64,000 bases of DNA from Sebastes aleutianus (lineage: Eukaryota; Chordata; Actinopteri; Perciformes; Sebastidae). The number at the start of each line of letters is the position of its first letter. The stretch's first letter is position 1. This document shows positions 1-7,762 of the stretch, piece by piece. The position numbers were made by a program, and so were the translations under genes. Where the stretch lies: positions 26,810,315 through 26,874,314 of the forward strand of contig CAKAKS010000039.1 in NCBI GenBank assembly GCA_916700875.1, in the 5' to 3' direction. Below the pieces are notes generated by a model. The model saw only the letters and a program-made list of their open reading frames with translations. It made no database searches and was not told where the DNA came from.

Positions 1-674
1 TTCTACAGAAGCCCAGAACGGACAAACCCACCTCTGTTAACTTTTCCTGCTTGGGCCGGAGTCGATACCGTTACTCACTCCCATCGCCGCCACTCTCTCT
101 CTCTTGCTTCACCACTCACTTCCCACGTACACACACACTCCATGCACTAGCTCTGCTCCAAATGACCTACAACTCTAGAGAGGGCCATTTGCGTTTTCGC
201 GTTGGCTTGATACTACCAGATACTGGTAATCCGAAGTCGGATCGAGATTTAAACCTTTTTTTTTTTTTTAACATTATTTTTATTTATTTATTAATTTATT
301 ATTCTTTTCTCTCTTGCCCCATTACGAACAATAATTTCTCCTCTGCACTCACACCTTTGCACATGCTCACACACACAGTGTATACCACATAACAAACAGA
401 CGTGCATCTTCTCACCCACACACACAAACCTCCCAAATCAAAGGACCAGTCCCAGATTATTACTTTGCTGTTACTGTTACCGTCATGTTACCCAATGCAA
501 TGTCTGTCTTTTTGTCTTGTCTTGCCTCACCTGTTATGTCTCTTCGTACTAAATAAAAAAAACACCTCCTATAACATCACTCACTGGCGTGCCAGAATTG
601 AACATGTTTTAAAGTTTTAAATCACTGACAGTGATTTAGTGCAGATTTACATTTTAAATAGTAAACCTGCTCAC
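1..674 (-). other. det1: DET1 intron 3 (partial)
   Basis: Intronic sequence after the exon 3 donor. It is AT-rich with a T run near 258-269 and short CA-rich stretches around 130-140 and 365-425. I see no DET1-like coding segment on the minus strand and no recognisable mobile element. Confidence 0.7.
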
Positions 675-887
675 CTGAAACACATGAATGGTCTGCTGCT
701 GGACCGACAGCACAGCCAGGATGTTCCTGTAGAGGTAGAGGCCCTGGTTGTGGGACAAGATGATCTTGTCACACTTAAAGGACCTGGTGTCACACAGCCT
801 GCCAGTGTGGAGGTCGATGATGTGGAGGGAGTAGTCTTCTAGAGGTGACCGAGGGTTGGGAGTCACAGATTCGTTGTTCCGATACAC
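675..887 (-). CDS. det1: DET1 coding exon 3
   Basis: This 213-nt exon encodes 71 residues, VYRNNESVTPNPRSPLEDY through QQQTIHVFQ. The acceptor CTCCTACCAG ends at 888 and the donor CAG|GTGAGCAGG begins at 674. It is phase 0 on both sides. Mammalian DET1 continues here with a VTPEG motif; that exon is not in the remaining 674 bases and must lie beyond the left edge. The intron between exons 2 and 3 is only 114 bp. Confidence 0.94.
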
Positions 888-2873
888 CTGGTAGGAGATG
901 AAATATGGATGAAAGGGGCAGCCTGAGCCAAACTATGGAAGTCAATTTGTAGTTTTAATTATTTTTGAGTTAATTTGTAGTAAGTGTGATGGTGTTGTTA
1001 CCTCAAAGAAGTAAGGCGGTGGCTCCTCCGGGACGTACACAGCCGACCCAACGATGACATAACGGCAGTCGTCGGTGAAGAGGCTGCACTCCCGGTTGAG
1101 GTGTTCTCCGTTTGAGGCCACATTGGTGACGTGGAGCAAGGAGAAGAAGCGCTCAAACAGGCGGCCTCGGATGTTGAGAGAACGCTGGTCATTGGCCGTC
1201 AGAAGTGTCTCTCCCTCTTGGCCTCTCAGCAGGTCCTGAGCCGCCTGGCAGCCTTGATATTCATATATCTGTAGGAGGAAGAGTGGGATTGAAATTATTT
1301 ATCCTCACTTCTTTGTCTCGCGTAAATTGGGTAGTTTGTGTATTGGCAAAAATCTGGCGATCAGTACGTATCACGACACAGTAGTTACGATTCGATATAT
1401 TGTGATATATTGTGATACTGTAAGCAAAGCGTTATATTTCTTTTTTTTTTTTAAATCTAATTTTAGGAAAACTGTCATAGTATAAAGAAAACACCACCAT
1501 ATGCAGAAATTCTGAGTAAAAAATGTAAATTTCTTTATGCAATCAGAACAGTGGGATCACTTTTGCATTTATCACAGTCCCTGTAACATAAAACATCAGA
1601 GCACTACTTTATTTGCAATCGTATATTGGTAAAAAAACAATAAAATAAAATTGCTTGCAGGATTCTATAGGTAAACAAAATAAGTAAATAAAAAAATGTA
1701 GAAGACGGTGAAACATACCGTATATAGTTCTTAAATATGGATTAAAAATTAAGGCTGTCAAAGTTAATGCGATGACACGTTAACGCAAAGTAGTTTTAAC
1801 TCCACTAATTTCTTTAACGCATTAATGTTACTTGTAATTTTTTCGGTTGTAGCGGGCTCAGTTTTAAAGCTAGAGTGAAGCTACTGGTATCATATATATC
1901 ATATGAAACTAGAAAACCTAAGGAAGGCTAAATAACGCTCCAAACTTGCGTTAAATTTTGGCGAGGAAAAATTGGCATGGCCATTTTCAAAGACATCTAA
2001 TGACCTCTGACCTCAACATAGGTGAATGAAAATGGGTTCTAAGGGTACCCACGAGTCTCCCCTTTACAGACATGCCCACTTTATGATAATCACATGCAGT
2101 TTGGGGGCAAGTCATAGTCAAGTCAGCACACTGACACACTGACAGCTGTTGTTGCCTTTTGGGCTGCAGTTTGCCATGTTATGATCTGAGCATATTTTTA
2201 ATTCTAAATGCATATTATATATATATATATATGTAATGTAATGTATGTAATGTATCTTTAGGGTATGTTTTGAACAGATACAAAATGTGTGATTAATTTG
2301 TGATTAATCGCGATTAACTATGGACAATCATGCGATTAATTACAATTAAATATTTTAATCGATTGACAGCCCTATTAAAAATCGATACTGTGTTTTTGAG
2401 AACCGATACAGTATCACAAAACTTAATATCGCGATACTCAAGTGTATTAATATTGTCTTACACTCCTAGTAGTGAGATGGACAAGTATGTTCCAGTCTGG
2501 GCAGGTTGCAGTAGACAGTTGAAAGATTAAAAACAAATCACAATATTTGCTATGTAGACAGTTTAACTCCAAGGATTAGAGGAGAAATATGAGGGGAAAA
2601 ATACCCTCAGTTAACTGTTCTTACCTCCAGAGAAGTCTGGTCAGAAGAGAAGGCGATGAAACAGCGTCCATCTGGTGAGAACTTCCTAAGGAAGCAGGGC
2701 GGCTTCTCCACGTTGACCACAGTGAAGTTGGGGAAAAGGTTCTGGTGGAAGCACCGTACTCTGTACCAATGAGCTCCGGGTCGGCCTGAACATATCCTGC
2801 GCCTCTCGAGACGATGAACCACGTTTTGATTCTGGATCCGTCTGGGCTTCAGGGTGGGGGTGTCGTCATCCAT
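675..2873 (-). CDS. det1: DET1, first 243 codons (gene continues beyond left edge)
   Basis: Three minus-strand exons join in frame into the N-terminal 243 residues of DET1, about 44% of the roughly 550-residue vertebrate protein. Seen directly: the start followed by KPRRIQNQNVVHRLERRR, then FPNFTVVNVEKPPCFLRKFS, IRGRLFERFF, NGEHLNRECSLFTDDC and TPNPRSPLEDYSLHIIDLHT, all near-identical to mammalian DET1 as I remember it. Known of the family: DET1 (de-etiolated homolog 1) is a nuclear adaptor that joins COP1 to DDB1-CUL4-RBX1 with DDA1, promoting ubiquitination of substrates such as c-Jun and ETS-family factors. Both internal introns and the one leaving exon 3 are phase 0 with GT-AG borders, and no stop or frameshift was found. 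The C-terminal half must lie left of position 1. A close DET1 orthologue is the only sensible reading. Confidence 0.95.
1002..1268 (-). CDS. det1: DET1 coding exon 2
   Basis: This 267-nt exon encodes 89 residues, from IYEYQGCQAAQDLLRG to VPEEPPPYFFE. The acceptor TCCTCCTACAG ends at 1269 and the donor is GAG|GTAACAAC with GT at 1001-1000. It contains conserved RGRLFERFF and NGEHLNRECSLFTDDCRYVIVGS blocks. Both borders are phase 0. The intron separating it from exon 1 (1269-2624) is swollen by transposon insertions. Confidence 0.94.
1345..2469. repeat. Degenerate TIR element in DET1 intron 1, split by a nested insertion
   Basis: Left part (about 1345-1750) and right part (2375-2469) both carry the oscillating AT-rich, TATCGATAC-like text of a common teleost element; the right end reads CTTACACTCCTAG. 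Between them sits a separate TA-flanked MITE. The left boundary is approximate. It lies wholly inside the first DET1 coding intron. Confidence 0.5.
1752..2372 (-). mobile_element. TA-flanked MITE, copy 1 (GGGCTGTCAA family)
   Basis: Terminal inverted repeats read AGGCTGTCAAAG on the left and TCGATTGACAGCCC on the right, directly bordered by TA on both sides (1750-1751 and 2373-2374), as expected for Tc1/mariner-type insertion. The interior shares long stretches with eight other copies in this window, for example the TTTACAGACATGCCCACTTT block. No coding capacity. A (TA)n run near 2212-2231 is internal to this copy. Confidence 0.8.
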
Positions 2874-2875
2874 CG
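2625..2875 (-). CDS. det1: DET1 coding exon 1 (start codon exon)
   Basis: The start ATG occupies 2873-2871 and the exon encodes residues 1-83, ending ...SSDQTSLE. The donor reads GAG|GTAAGAAC, with GT at 2624-2623. On the 5' side an acceptor (CTAATCACAG) ends at 2876, leaving two untranslated bases before the ATG, so at least one non-coding 5' exon lies upstream at higher coordinates. The start is supported by alignment of the first conserved block (KPRRIQNQN) at the usual distance from the N terminus. Confidence 0.94.
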
Positions 2876-3440
2876 CTGTGATTAGAGAATGACCTCAAAC
2901 CCCTCCTCAGAAGGTAGTTAGAAAGGCAGCCAGTACGGTGAAACGACTACATCACAAGTGCAGTCCTCTTACATGTTTTGTCTATAGAAAGTGAGAGGGG
3001 AGAAGAAGTTTTAGAGTTAAACAGGTTTTATTGCTAAAATTATCAGTTGAGAAATCAATTACTGGATCAAAACACAGTAATACATTTCAATTTTAATAAT
3101 GGATTCACCATTTTAAGCAACTGATGGAGTAAAACTACAAAGTATTTGCTATTTCCAGTTGCACAAATGTGAAGAAATACTTGCTTTTTTCACGTCACTG
3201 AAAACATTAAAGTTTCTTGGCAGCTGGTGAGCACTTTTAAAACAGACGTATGGCCCCCTATGAATTCTTATATTAATTTGGTAACCAAATCTTTATTTAT
3301 GTAAACTAGAGAAGACAACAATGGATTTCATAAAAGGGGTATTTTGATTTAGCATTGCACCGCCATGAAGGTGAGGACTTGTGATGGATGGATAAAGGGC
3401 TGTCAAAACTGAAGCACTAGACTCAAGGCTAAGATATTCG
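2876..3440. other. DET1 5' leader intron / upstream DNA
   Basis: No coding segment recognised. On the minus strand a donor-like CATGTAAGAGG lies near 2966-2976 and could end a non-coding DET1 5' exon, but nothing else supports it. The rest is ordinary AT-rich sequence. Confidence 0.35.
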
Positions 3441-3470
3441 GACTATTGGTAGTTTCAAAACTACTCCATC

Positions 3471-3490
3471 CTACATTTCCCATAATGCAA
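3471..3490 (+). promoter_or_regulatory. ZNF143/THAP11-type (SBS) motif, copy 1
   Basis: The segment reads CTACATTTCCCATAATGCAA and contains the TTTCCCATAATGC core associated with ZNF143 (Staf) and THAP11 binding at vertebrate promoters. It lies between the DET1 start exon and a plus-strand THAP exon, a sensible place for a bidirectional promoter. The same motif with similar flanks recurs at 4679 and 42631, so it belongs to a dispersed repeat. Binding is inference. Confidence 0.5.
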
Positions 3491-3763
3491 CGTAAAGGCA
3501 GCTTTCATAGAAATGGGAGGTCCCACCCCTTCCGGTGGACCACCATGGGACATTATTTCGGAAAAAATATGATGAATGGTAGTCAATGGCGAGCAACAAA
3601 TATTTTTTGATTCCGTTTGAATTGCGCCACGAGTCACACATATGTTTGTTAATTCAAAACATAATTTAAAGTCAAGAAAGTCGCAGTTTGTTGTAAAACT
3701 ATTGAAGTGTAAGAATATCAAAATACGTATTTAGAAAGACTACACAGCCAAAAGTTGCGTAAG

Positions 3764-3770
3764 TGACGTC
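3764..3770 (+). promoter_or_regulatory. CRE-like half-palindrome upstream of the THAP exon
   Basis: TGACGTC lies 19 bases before the THAP-exon ATG, inside AAGTGACGTCTCTC. Its position is compatible with a TATA-less promoter. Support is weak because it rests on a short motif. Confidence 0.3.
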
Positions 3771-3788
3771 TCTCTCGCTGAAGCTACG

Positions 3789-3898
3789 ATGCCTGTGTGT
3801 TTCGTACTGGGATGTACTCACACCAGCAACGGGTCTCACTTGTTCTTTCTCTTCCCGGCTGATAAAAAGACCAGGAGTCGTTGGATAAAACACATCAG
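3789..3898 (+). CDS. Orphan first exon encoding the start of a THAP zinc-finger domain
   Basis: From the ATG at 3789 the exon encodes about 36 residues beginning MPVCFVLGCTHTSNGS, then LFFLFPADKKTR and SRWIKHIR, ending at a good donor (ATCAG|GTAAGATG, GT at 3899-3900). Seen directly: two cysteines four residues apart near the N terminus, an FPADK motif and an RW.K.I motif, in the order found in the first half of THAP (C2CH) domains. Known of the family: THAP domains bind DNA and occur in cell-cycle regulators and in THAP9/P-element transposases; the missing C-x2-H half is usually on the next exon. No such exon was found downstream. The exon is head-to-head with DET1 and sits inside an inverted repeat. 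It may be the 5' end of a host THAP gene, a P-element-like transposon remnant or a broken exon. Confidence 0.6.
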
Positions 3899-3932
3899 GT
3901 AAGATGACGTTTCATCTATGCGTGATCATAGC

Positions 3933-4135
3933 CTAGGCCTATGAAAAGGAGGCTGGGTCATGGGCGGACATGGGTCTTGGGGGTATGGGGTATAACACAT
4001 GCGCAGTGTAACAAAAGCTGCTGTTGTGCGTTGCGATTGGCTCAATTTCGACGAACGCAGGCGAGATTTTACAGCGCATGTGTTTTACCCCAAAAGATAT
4101 GACGCGTGATCCAGCCTCCTTTATATAGGCCTTGG
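3933..4135. mobile_element. 203-bp MITE, copy 1 (AAGGCCTATGGAAAGGAGG family)
   Basis: Ends are inverted repeats: AGGCCTATGAAAAGGAGGCT on the left and AGCCTCCTTTATATAGGCCT on the right. TCATAGC occurs on both sides (3926-3932 and 4136-4142), consistent with a 7-8-bp target duplication. The interior (ATGCGCAG, GCGATTGGCTCAATTTCG) matches copy 2. It begins 35 bases after the THAP-exon donor. No coding capacity. Confidence 0.75.
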
Positions 4136-4388
4136 TCATAGCTAGCTAGTTAGTGTCGGTGACATATATTGTGCGAGACGAGAGATGTAGTTCACTGTGC
4201 GGTTTCACACTGAACTAAATGATACTACGACAAACCCCAATGAACTACGACTTTCTTGACGTTGCAAAATTATCTTTTAAATTGACAAACATCATATGTG
4301 TGATTCATGGCGCAATTCAATTCATTTTTCCCCGAAATAAGGTCCCATGGGATTCACCGGAAGGGGAGGGACTTCGTCTCTCTATTGG

Positions 4389-4591
4389 CAAGGCCTATGG
4401 AAAGGAGGCTGGGTCACGGGCCTTGGGGTGTGGGGTATGACACATGCGCAGTGTAACTGAAGCTGCGGTCGTGCGTTGCGATTGGCTCAATTTCGGTGAA
4501 TGCAGGCCAGATTTTACTGCGCATGTGTTGTACCCCCCGAAGATATGACGCGTTGATGACGCGTGACCCAGCCTCCTTTCCATAGGCCTTG
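4389..4591. mobile_element. 203-bp MITE, copy 2, between 58-bp direct repeats
   Basis: Termini are nearly perfect inverted repeats (CAAGGCCTATGGAAAGGAGG and CCTCCTTTCCATAGGCCTTG), and the body aligns with copy 1. The flanks are not a short target duplication: 4331-4388 and 4592-4649 are direct repeats of 58 bp differing at one visible base (CTTCGTC versus CTTCATC). Confidence 0.75.
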
Positions 4592-4678
4592 CCCGAAATA
4601 AGGTCCCATGGGATTCACCGGAAGGGGAGGGACTTCATCTCTCTATTGGTATTGGTGAAGCTCCAAAACTACTAGATC

Positions 4679-4698
4679 CTACATTTCCCACAATGCAA
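4679..4698 (+). promoter_or_regulatory. ZNF143/THAP11-type motif, copy 2
   Basis: CTACATTTCCCACAATGCAA, one base different from copy 1. The preceding text (CTATTGGT then CAAAACTACT) also resembles the sequence before copy 1, so the motif is embedded in a direct repeat of roughly 50 bp. Function is inference. Confidence 0.45.
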
Positions 4699-4846
4699 CA
4701 TTACAGCAGCTTTTCATTAAAATATCGTAGAAATGTGTAAATCCAGACTGAGATAACCCTGATGACATCATTAGGGTTACTCCACATGACATACGAGTCA
4801 ACTAATCTTCAGCGCGAGGAGTGCCCTTTAATGAGCAATGTGTGGA

Positions 4847-5300
4847 TATAAAGGAACACAGAAACACACACACATGTGAATCATCGCAGCACAGCAGGGA
4901 TGAGAGGACCGTCTTCTGCTCGGTCCACATCTGGTTGGACTCTGAGTCCTTTCCATAGGCATTTGACATAGTAAGCAGTTCCTCACTTTAGGTGTTTAGC
5001 ATCCCACTGGGAGGCTTTCTGTCCTTCAGTTCAGCTGGTTGTGTTAGTTAGTCAAGTTACAGCTACTGTTATCTACTGAGCACAGACTTCTACCTCATGT
5101 CCAGCTTCAGTTATCCCCCATAGTGCTGAAGTAACTGTAACATATCACTTTACCTCTCCTGAAGCTTTTATCTTTAGAGTCAGAGAGCCGCTGTGTTTGT
5201 TGTGAGTGAGCCGAGCAGGAAGCGCAGAAGAAGAAGAAGACAGCAGCGCTGGACTAAAGAGCTCAGAGCTGCTGTAACAGCGCCACCACATCCTCCACAG
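4847..5300 (+). promoter_or_regulatory. Possible promoter and 5' exon of an unidentified transcript
   Basis: A TATA-like box (TATAAAG, 4847-4853) is followed by about 440 bases of non-repetitive sequence ending at a donor-like CCACAG|GTGAACAG (GT at 5301-5302). The last 125 bases are open in one frame and would encode an arginine-rich stretch (SEPSRKRRRRRRQQRW) with no ATG. I do not recognise the product. A hAT-like element begins 45 bases after the putative donor. Equally possible: chance signals, or part of an unrecognised repeat. Confidence 0.25.
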
Positions 5301-5519
5301 GTGAACAGTGGCATTGCATCATGTAGCAACTGTATCAACAAACCCAGGGGTCAGCAACCTTTACTATCAAAAGAGCAAGTTTAGGCAAAAAAAAAAAAGT
5401 CTGTCTGGAGCTGCAAAACATTTGATATATATGTTCTTATATGCCCTTGTACAAAGTATTTCCTTTTATAATGTAAATGTTATTGTAATGTAAATGTAAT
5501 ATAACTTATTATTTTAATG

Positions 5520-5611
5520 GAGCTTCCCAGCAAAAAGTATTTCACACGTTTGTACCTGTTTAACCGGCGAGACAATAAACATCATGAATCTTGAATCTTG
5601 AATCTTGAATG
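5520..5611 (+). repeat. LINE-type 3' tail with (CTTGAAT)n
   Basis: Text of the form GAGACAATAAACATCATGAA is followed by three near-perfect TCTTGAA units (about 5586-5610), the microsatellite-like 3' terminus of several fish non-LTR retrotransposons. No coding part remains. Confidence 0.5.
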
Positions 5612-5680
5612 AAGGTAACACAGTTTATAGTCTAAGTATGTAGTATATAAGTCTAATGCAGTGAGGGCCTAAGTGCAAAT

Positions 5681-6083
5681 GTACTACGGAGTATTAGGGC
5701 CACATTGAGAAAAGAAATCAGAGATTTCCAGAATAAAGTCATAATATTACAAGAAAAAAGTCGTAATATTACGAGAATAAAGTCATAACTTTACGAGAAA
5801 AAATGTCGTAATATAACGAAAATAAAGTCATAACTTTACGAGAAAAAATGTCGTAATATAACGAAAATAAAGTCATAACTTTACGAGAAAAAAGTAGTAA
5901 TATTACGAGAATAAAGTCATAACTTAACTAGAAACAAATTAAATAACACGTCAAATTACTACTTTATAATATTATGACATTATTCTCATAATACTACGTT
6001 TTTTTTCTCGTAAACCTATGACTTTATTCTCGAAATCTCAGATTTTTTTTTTTCCTTAATGTGGCCCTAATACTCCGTCGTAC
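5681..6083. mobile_element. MITE with internal tandem palindromic units
   Basis: Ends are inverted repeats: GTACTACGGAGTATTAGGGC and GCCCTAATACTCCGTCGTAC. Inside, a unit of about 40 bp (CGTAATATTACGAGAATAAA then GTCATAACTTTACGAGAAA) is repeated about five times from 5745 to 5930, and an inverted version occurs near 5960-6050. An 8-bp TACCGTCG ladder follows the right end (6076-6105). It is nested inside the hAT-like element. Confidence 0.75.
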
Positions 6084-6458
6084 CGTCGTACCGTCGTACC
6101 GTCATACCATAGACCTACAACAATGATAAATACAAATGAAAATGTAAATAAAAAAACAGTTATTCATTTCCACTAATTTTTTAAACAAAATCCACAGGGA
6201 GCCACTGGAGAGGAGCTAAAGAGCCGCATGTGGCTCCGGAGCCGTCGGTTGCAGACCCCTGAACTAATCAAATGGATTTATGATAGTGGCAGCTGAAAAG
6301 GCAACCAAAATCACATACAGTGATGTGCAAAGTAAAGGACTGTTATATATAATGGTTACAGTGCAGTACAACACAAAACTTATGTTAGATGAGTATAGAG
6401 TATAGAAGGTAAATGAAACTTTAATTGTATTGACATTGGTTGAAGATGACAGAAATTC

Positions 6459-7147
6459 TGGAGGATGGAACCTGCCAAAAAACAAAAAAAATTAATGAAT
6501 TAAATAAACAAATGACTTGATAAATTAATAAATATGTCATTAAATATAGCAAAAATAATACTAAAATAAAACTACCAATTAATTAATTGATTGAATGTGA
6601 CCTAAATTGATATTTCCGTTTTAATTTGCATCTTTATTTATCTTCGTATTAATTCCCTTATTTATTTACTCTTCTGTATAATTTCCCCTTTTATTTTTTT
6701 ATGCATATATCTGTGTTACATTTTTAAATGTATTAATTTATTTTGCATTTTTATTTATTTATTTTGCATTTATTTTTATTTATTTATTTTTGCTCTGAAC
6801 AAGCTAAACCTTGTTGAGTGACAGCCCTTGCATTTGCATAATGAGGAAGAAATGCATCAGAATTAAATATGTTTGGGGAAATAAATAAGGGGTGAAATGC
6901 AAAGGGAAAATCCTGCATAAATAAATAAGTAAAGAAATGCATAAGTACAAAAATAGATACATACATTGAAAAATAAATATAAAATGGAAATAAATAGAAA
7001 AAATAAATGCATAAATAAATAAGAAATATAGGCAAAAATAAATAAATAAATAAATTTACAAAAATGAATACATACATGAATAGAATTTTCATTTATTTAT
7101 TTATTTATTCATATACATTTTTTGAATTTGGCAGGTTCTGTCCTCCA
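6459..7147. mobile_element. AT-rich TIR element (GGAGGATGGAACCTGCCAAA ends)
   Basis: GGAGGATGGAACCTGCCAAA at the left and TTTGGCAGGTTCTGTCCTCC at the right form near-perfect inverted termini. The interior is mostly ATTTATTT-type sequence on the left and its complement (AAATAAAT) on the right, so the whole can fold into a long hairpin. No coding capacity; short reading frames here are artefacts of the repeats. Confidence 0.7.
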
Positions 7148-7312
7148 TAAGAAATAACCTCAATGAAATAAACGTTTGTTATATAATACAGAGAATTCCA
7201 TCATACATGTGAGTAACCCAAACGTAACTGAAACTAATATACTATAATTACATTTATGAGCATCCAAGTGTAATATTTTACTGAATACAATTCTAAGTGC
7301 AGTGAATTGCAT

Positions 7313-7762
7313 TTAAAGCTGAAGTAGGCGAGATTGGAGAAAATATGATTAAAAAACATTATTTTTATAAAACGCTATATCGTGACAGTAGTACATGAAA
7401 CAGGTAACCTGAAAAAAATCATGTGCCTCTGTGTCCTCCGGTGCTCCTAATGGCATCTGCAAGATTTCACAGACCGGAGGAAAACAAGCAGTCAGAGCTG
7501 ATCTGAGGTCTGTTGTCCATCTGCTGTCTATGAGAGCCGGCTATCAATCACTCGCGAATAGGAACGCTCTCTCTCTGAAATGACCTGTGCTTTGTCAAAG
7601 TCTCCCGTCACGGGCTGGATATTTTAAAGCCTGAAAACAGAGCCCTGAGGAGATGCAGAAGTCTAGTTTTCTCTCACAATACTTGAATTACAATATGCTG
7701 AAAGGTTATTATGGAATTTTTGCCCAATGATGCCAAAAATATACTACCTACTGCCACTTTGA
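7313..7762. mobile_element. TTAA-flanked MITE, copy A (AGCTGCAGTAGGC family)
   Basis: Starts at TTAA (7313-7316) followed by AGCTGAAGTAGGCGAGATTG and ends CTACTGCCACTTTGAA, the last four bases being a mutated TTAA. The body has the family landmarks GACAGTAGTACATGA, GTGTCCTCCGGTGCTCC, GCATCTGCAAGATTTCACAG and GGAACGCTCTCTCT. TTAA duplication suggests piggyBac-type mobilisation. Shorter than other copies. Confidence 0.8.

Larger units (their letters stand above)
3516..4375. repeat. Imperfect inverted repeat bracketing the THAP exon
   Basis: The reverse complement of about 3516-3680 aligns with about 4243-4375. Shared blocks include ACGACTTTCTTGAC versus GCGACTTTCTTGAC, ACAAACAT...ATATGTGTGA, TGGCGCAATTCAA, and CCGAAATAA.GTCCCATGG followed by CACCGGAAGGGG. 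The left arm has about 50 extra bases. The THAP exon and one MITE copy lie between the arms. It could be an old inverted duplication of a promoter or the subterminal repeats of a transposon. Confidence 0.55.
5345..6261. mobile_element. hAT-like MITE (CAGGGGTC termini) carrying a nested element
   Basis: Left end CAGGGGTCAGCAACCTTTAC and right end GGTTGCAGACCCCTG are inverted repeats typical of hAT elements; the right side keeps the GAGCCGCATGTGGCTCCGG text common in this group. The adjoining 8-mers AACAAACC and AACTAATC match at 6 of 8 positions, consistent with a decayed 8-bp target duplication. It has been invaded by a LINE 3' tail and by the tandem-repeat MITE listed separately. No transposase. 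Confidence 0.75.

Noticed and set aside
5193..5384. An Arg-rich protein start
   Set aside because: There is no ATG (only GTG) and the frame runs past a donor-like site into a hAT element; kept only as a weak 5' exon candidate.
5745..5930. A CRISPR-like array
   Set aside because: The regular units of about 40 bp are contiguous palindromic MITE repeats without unique spacers, in a vertebrate genome.
6784..7092. A hydrophobic membrane protein
   Set aside because: The Phe/Ile/Tyr-rich frame comes from ATTTATTT repeats in a TIR element.
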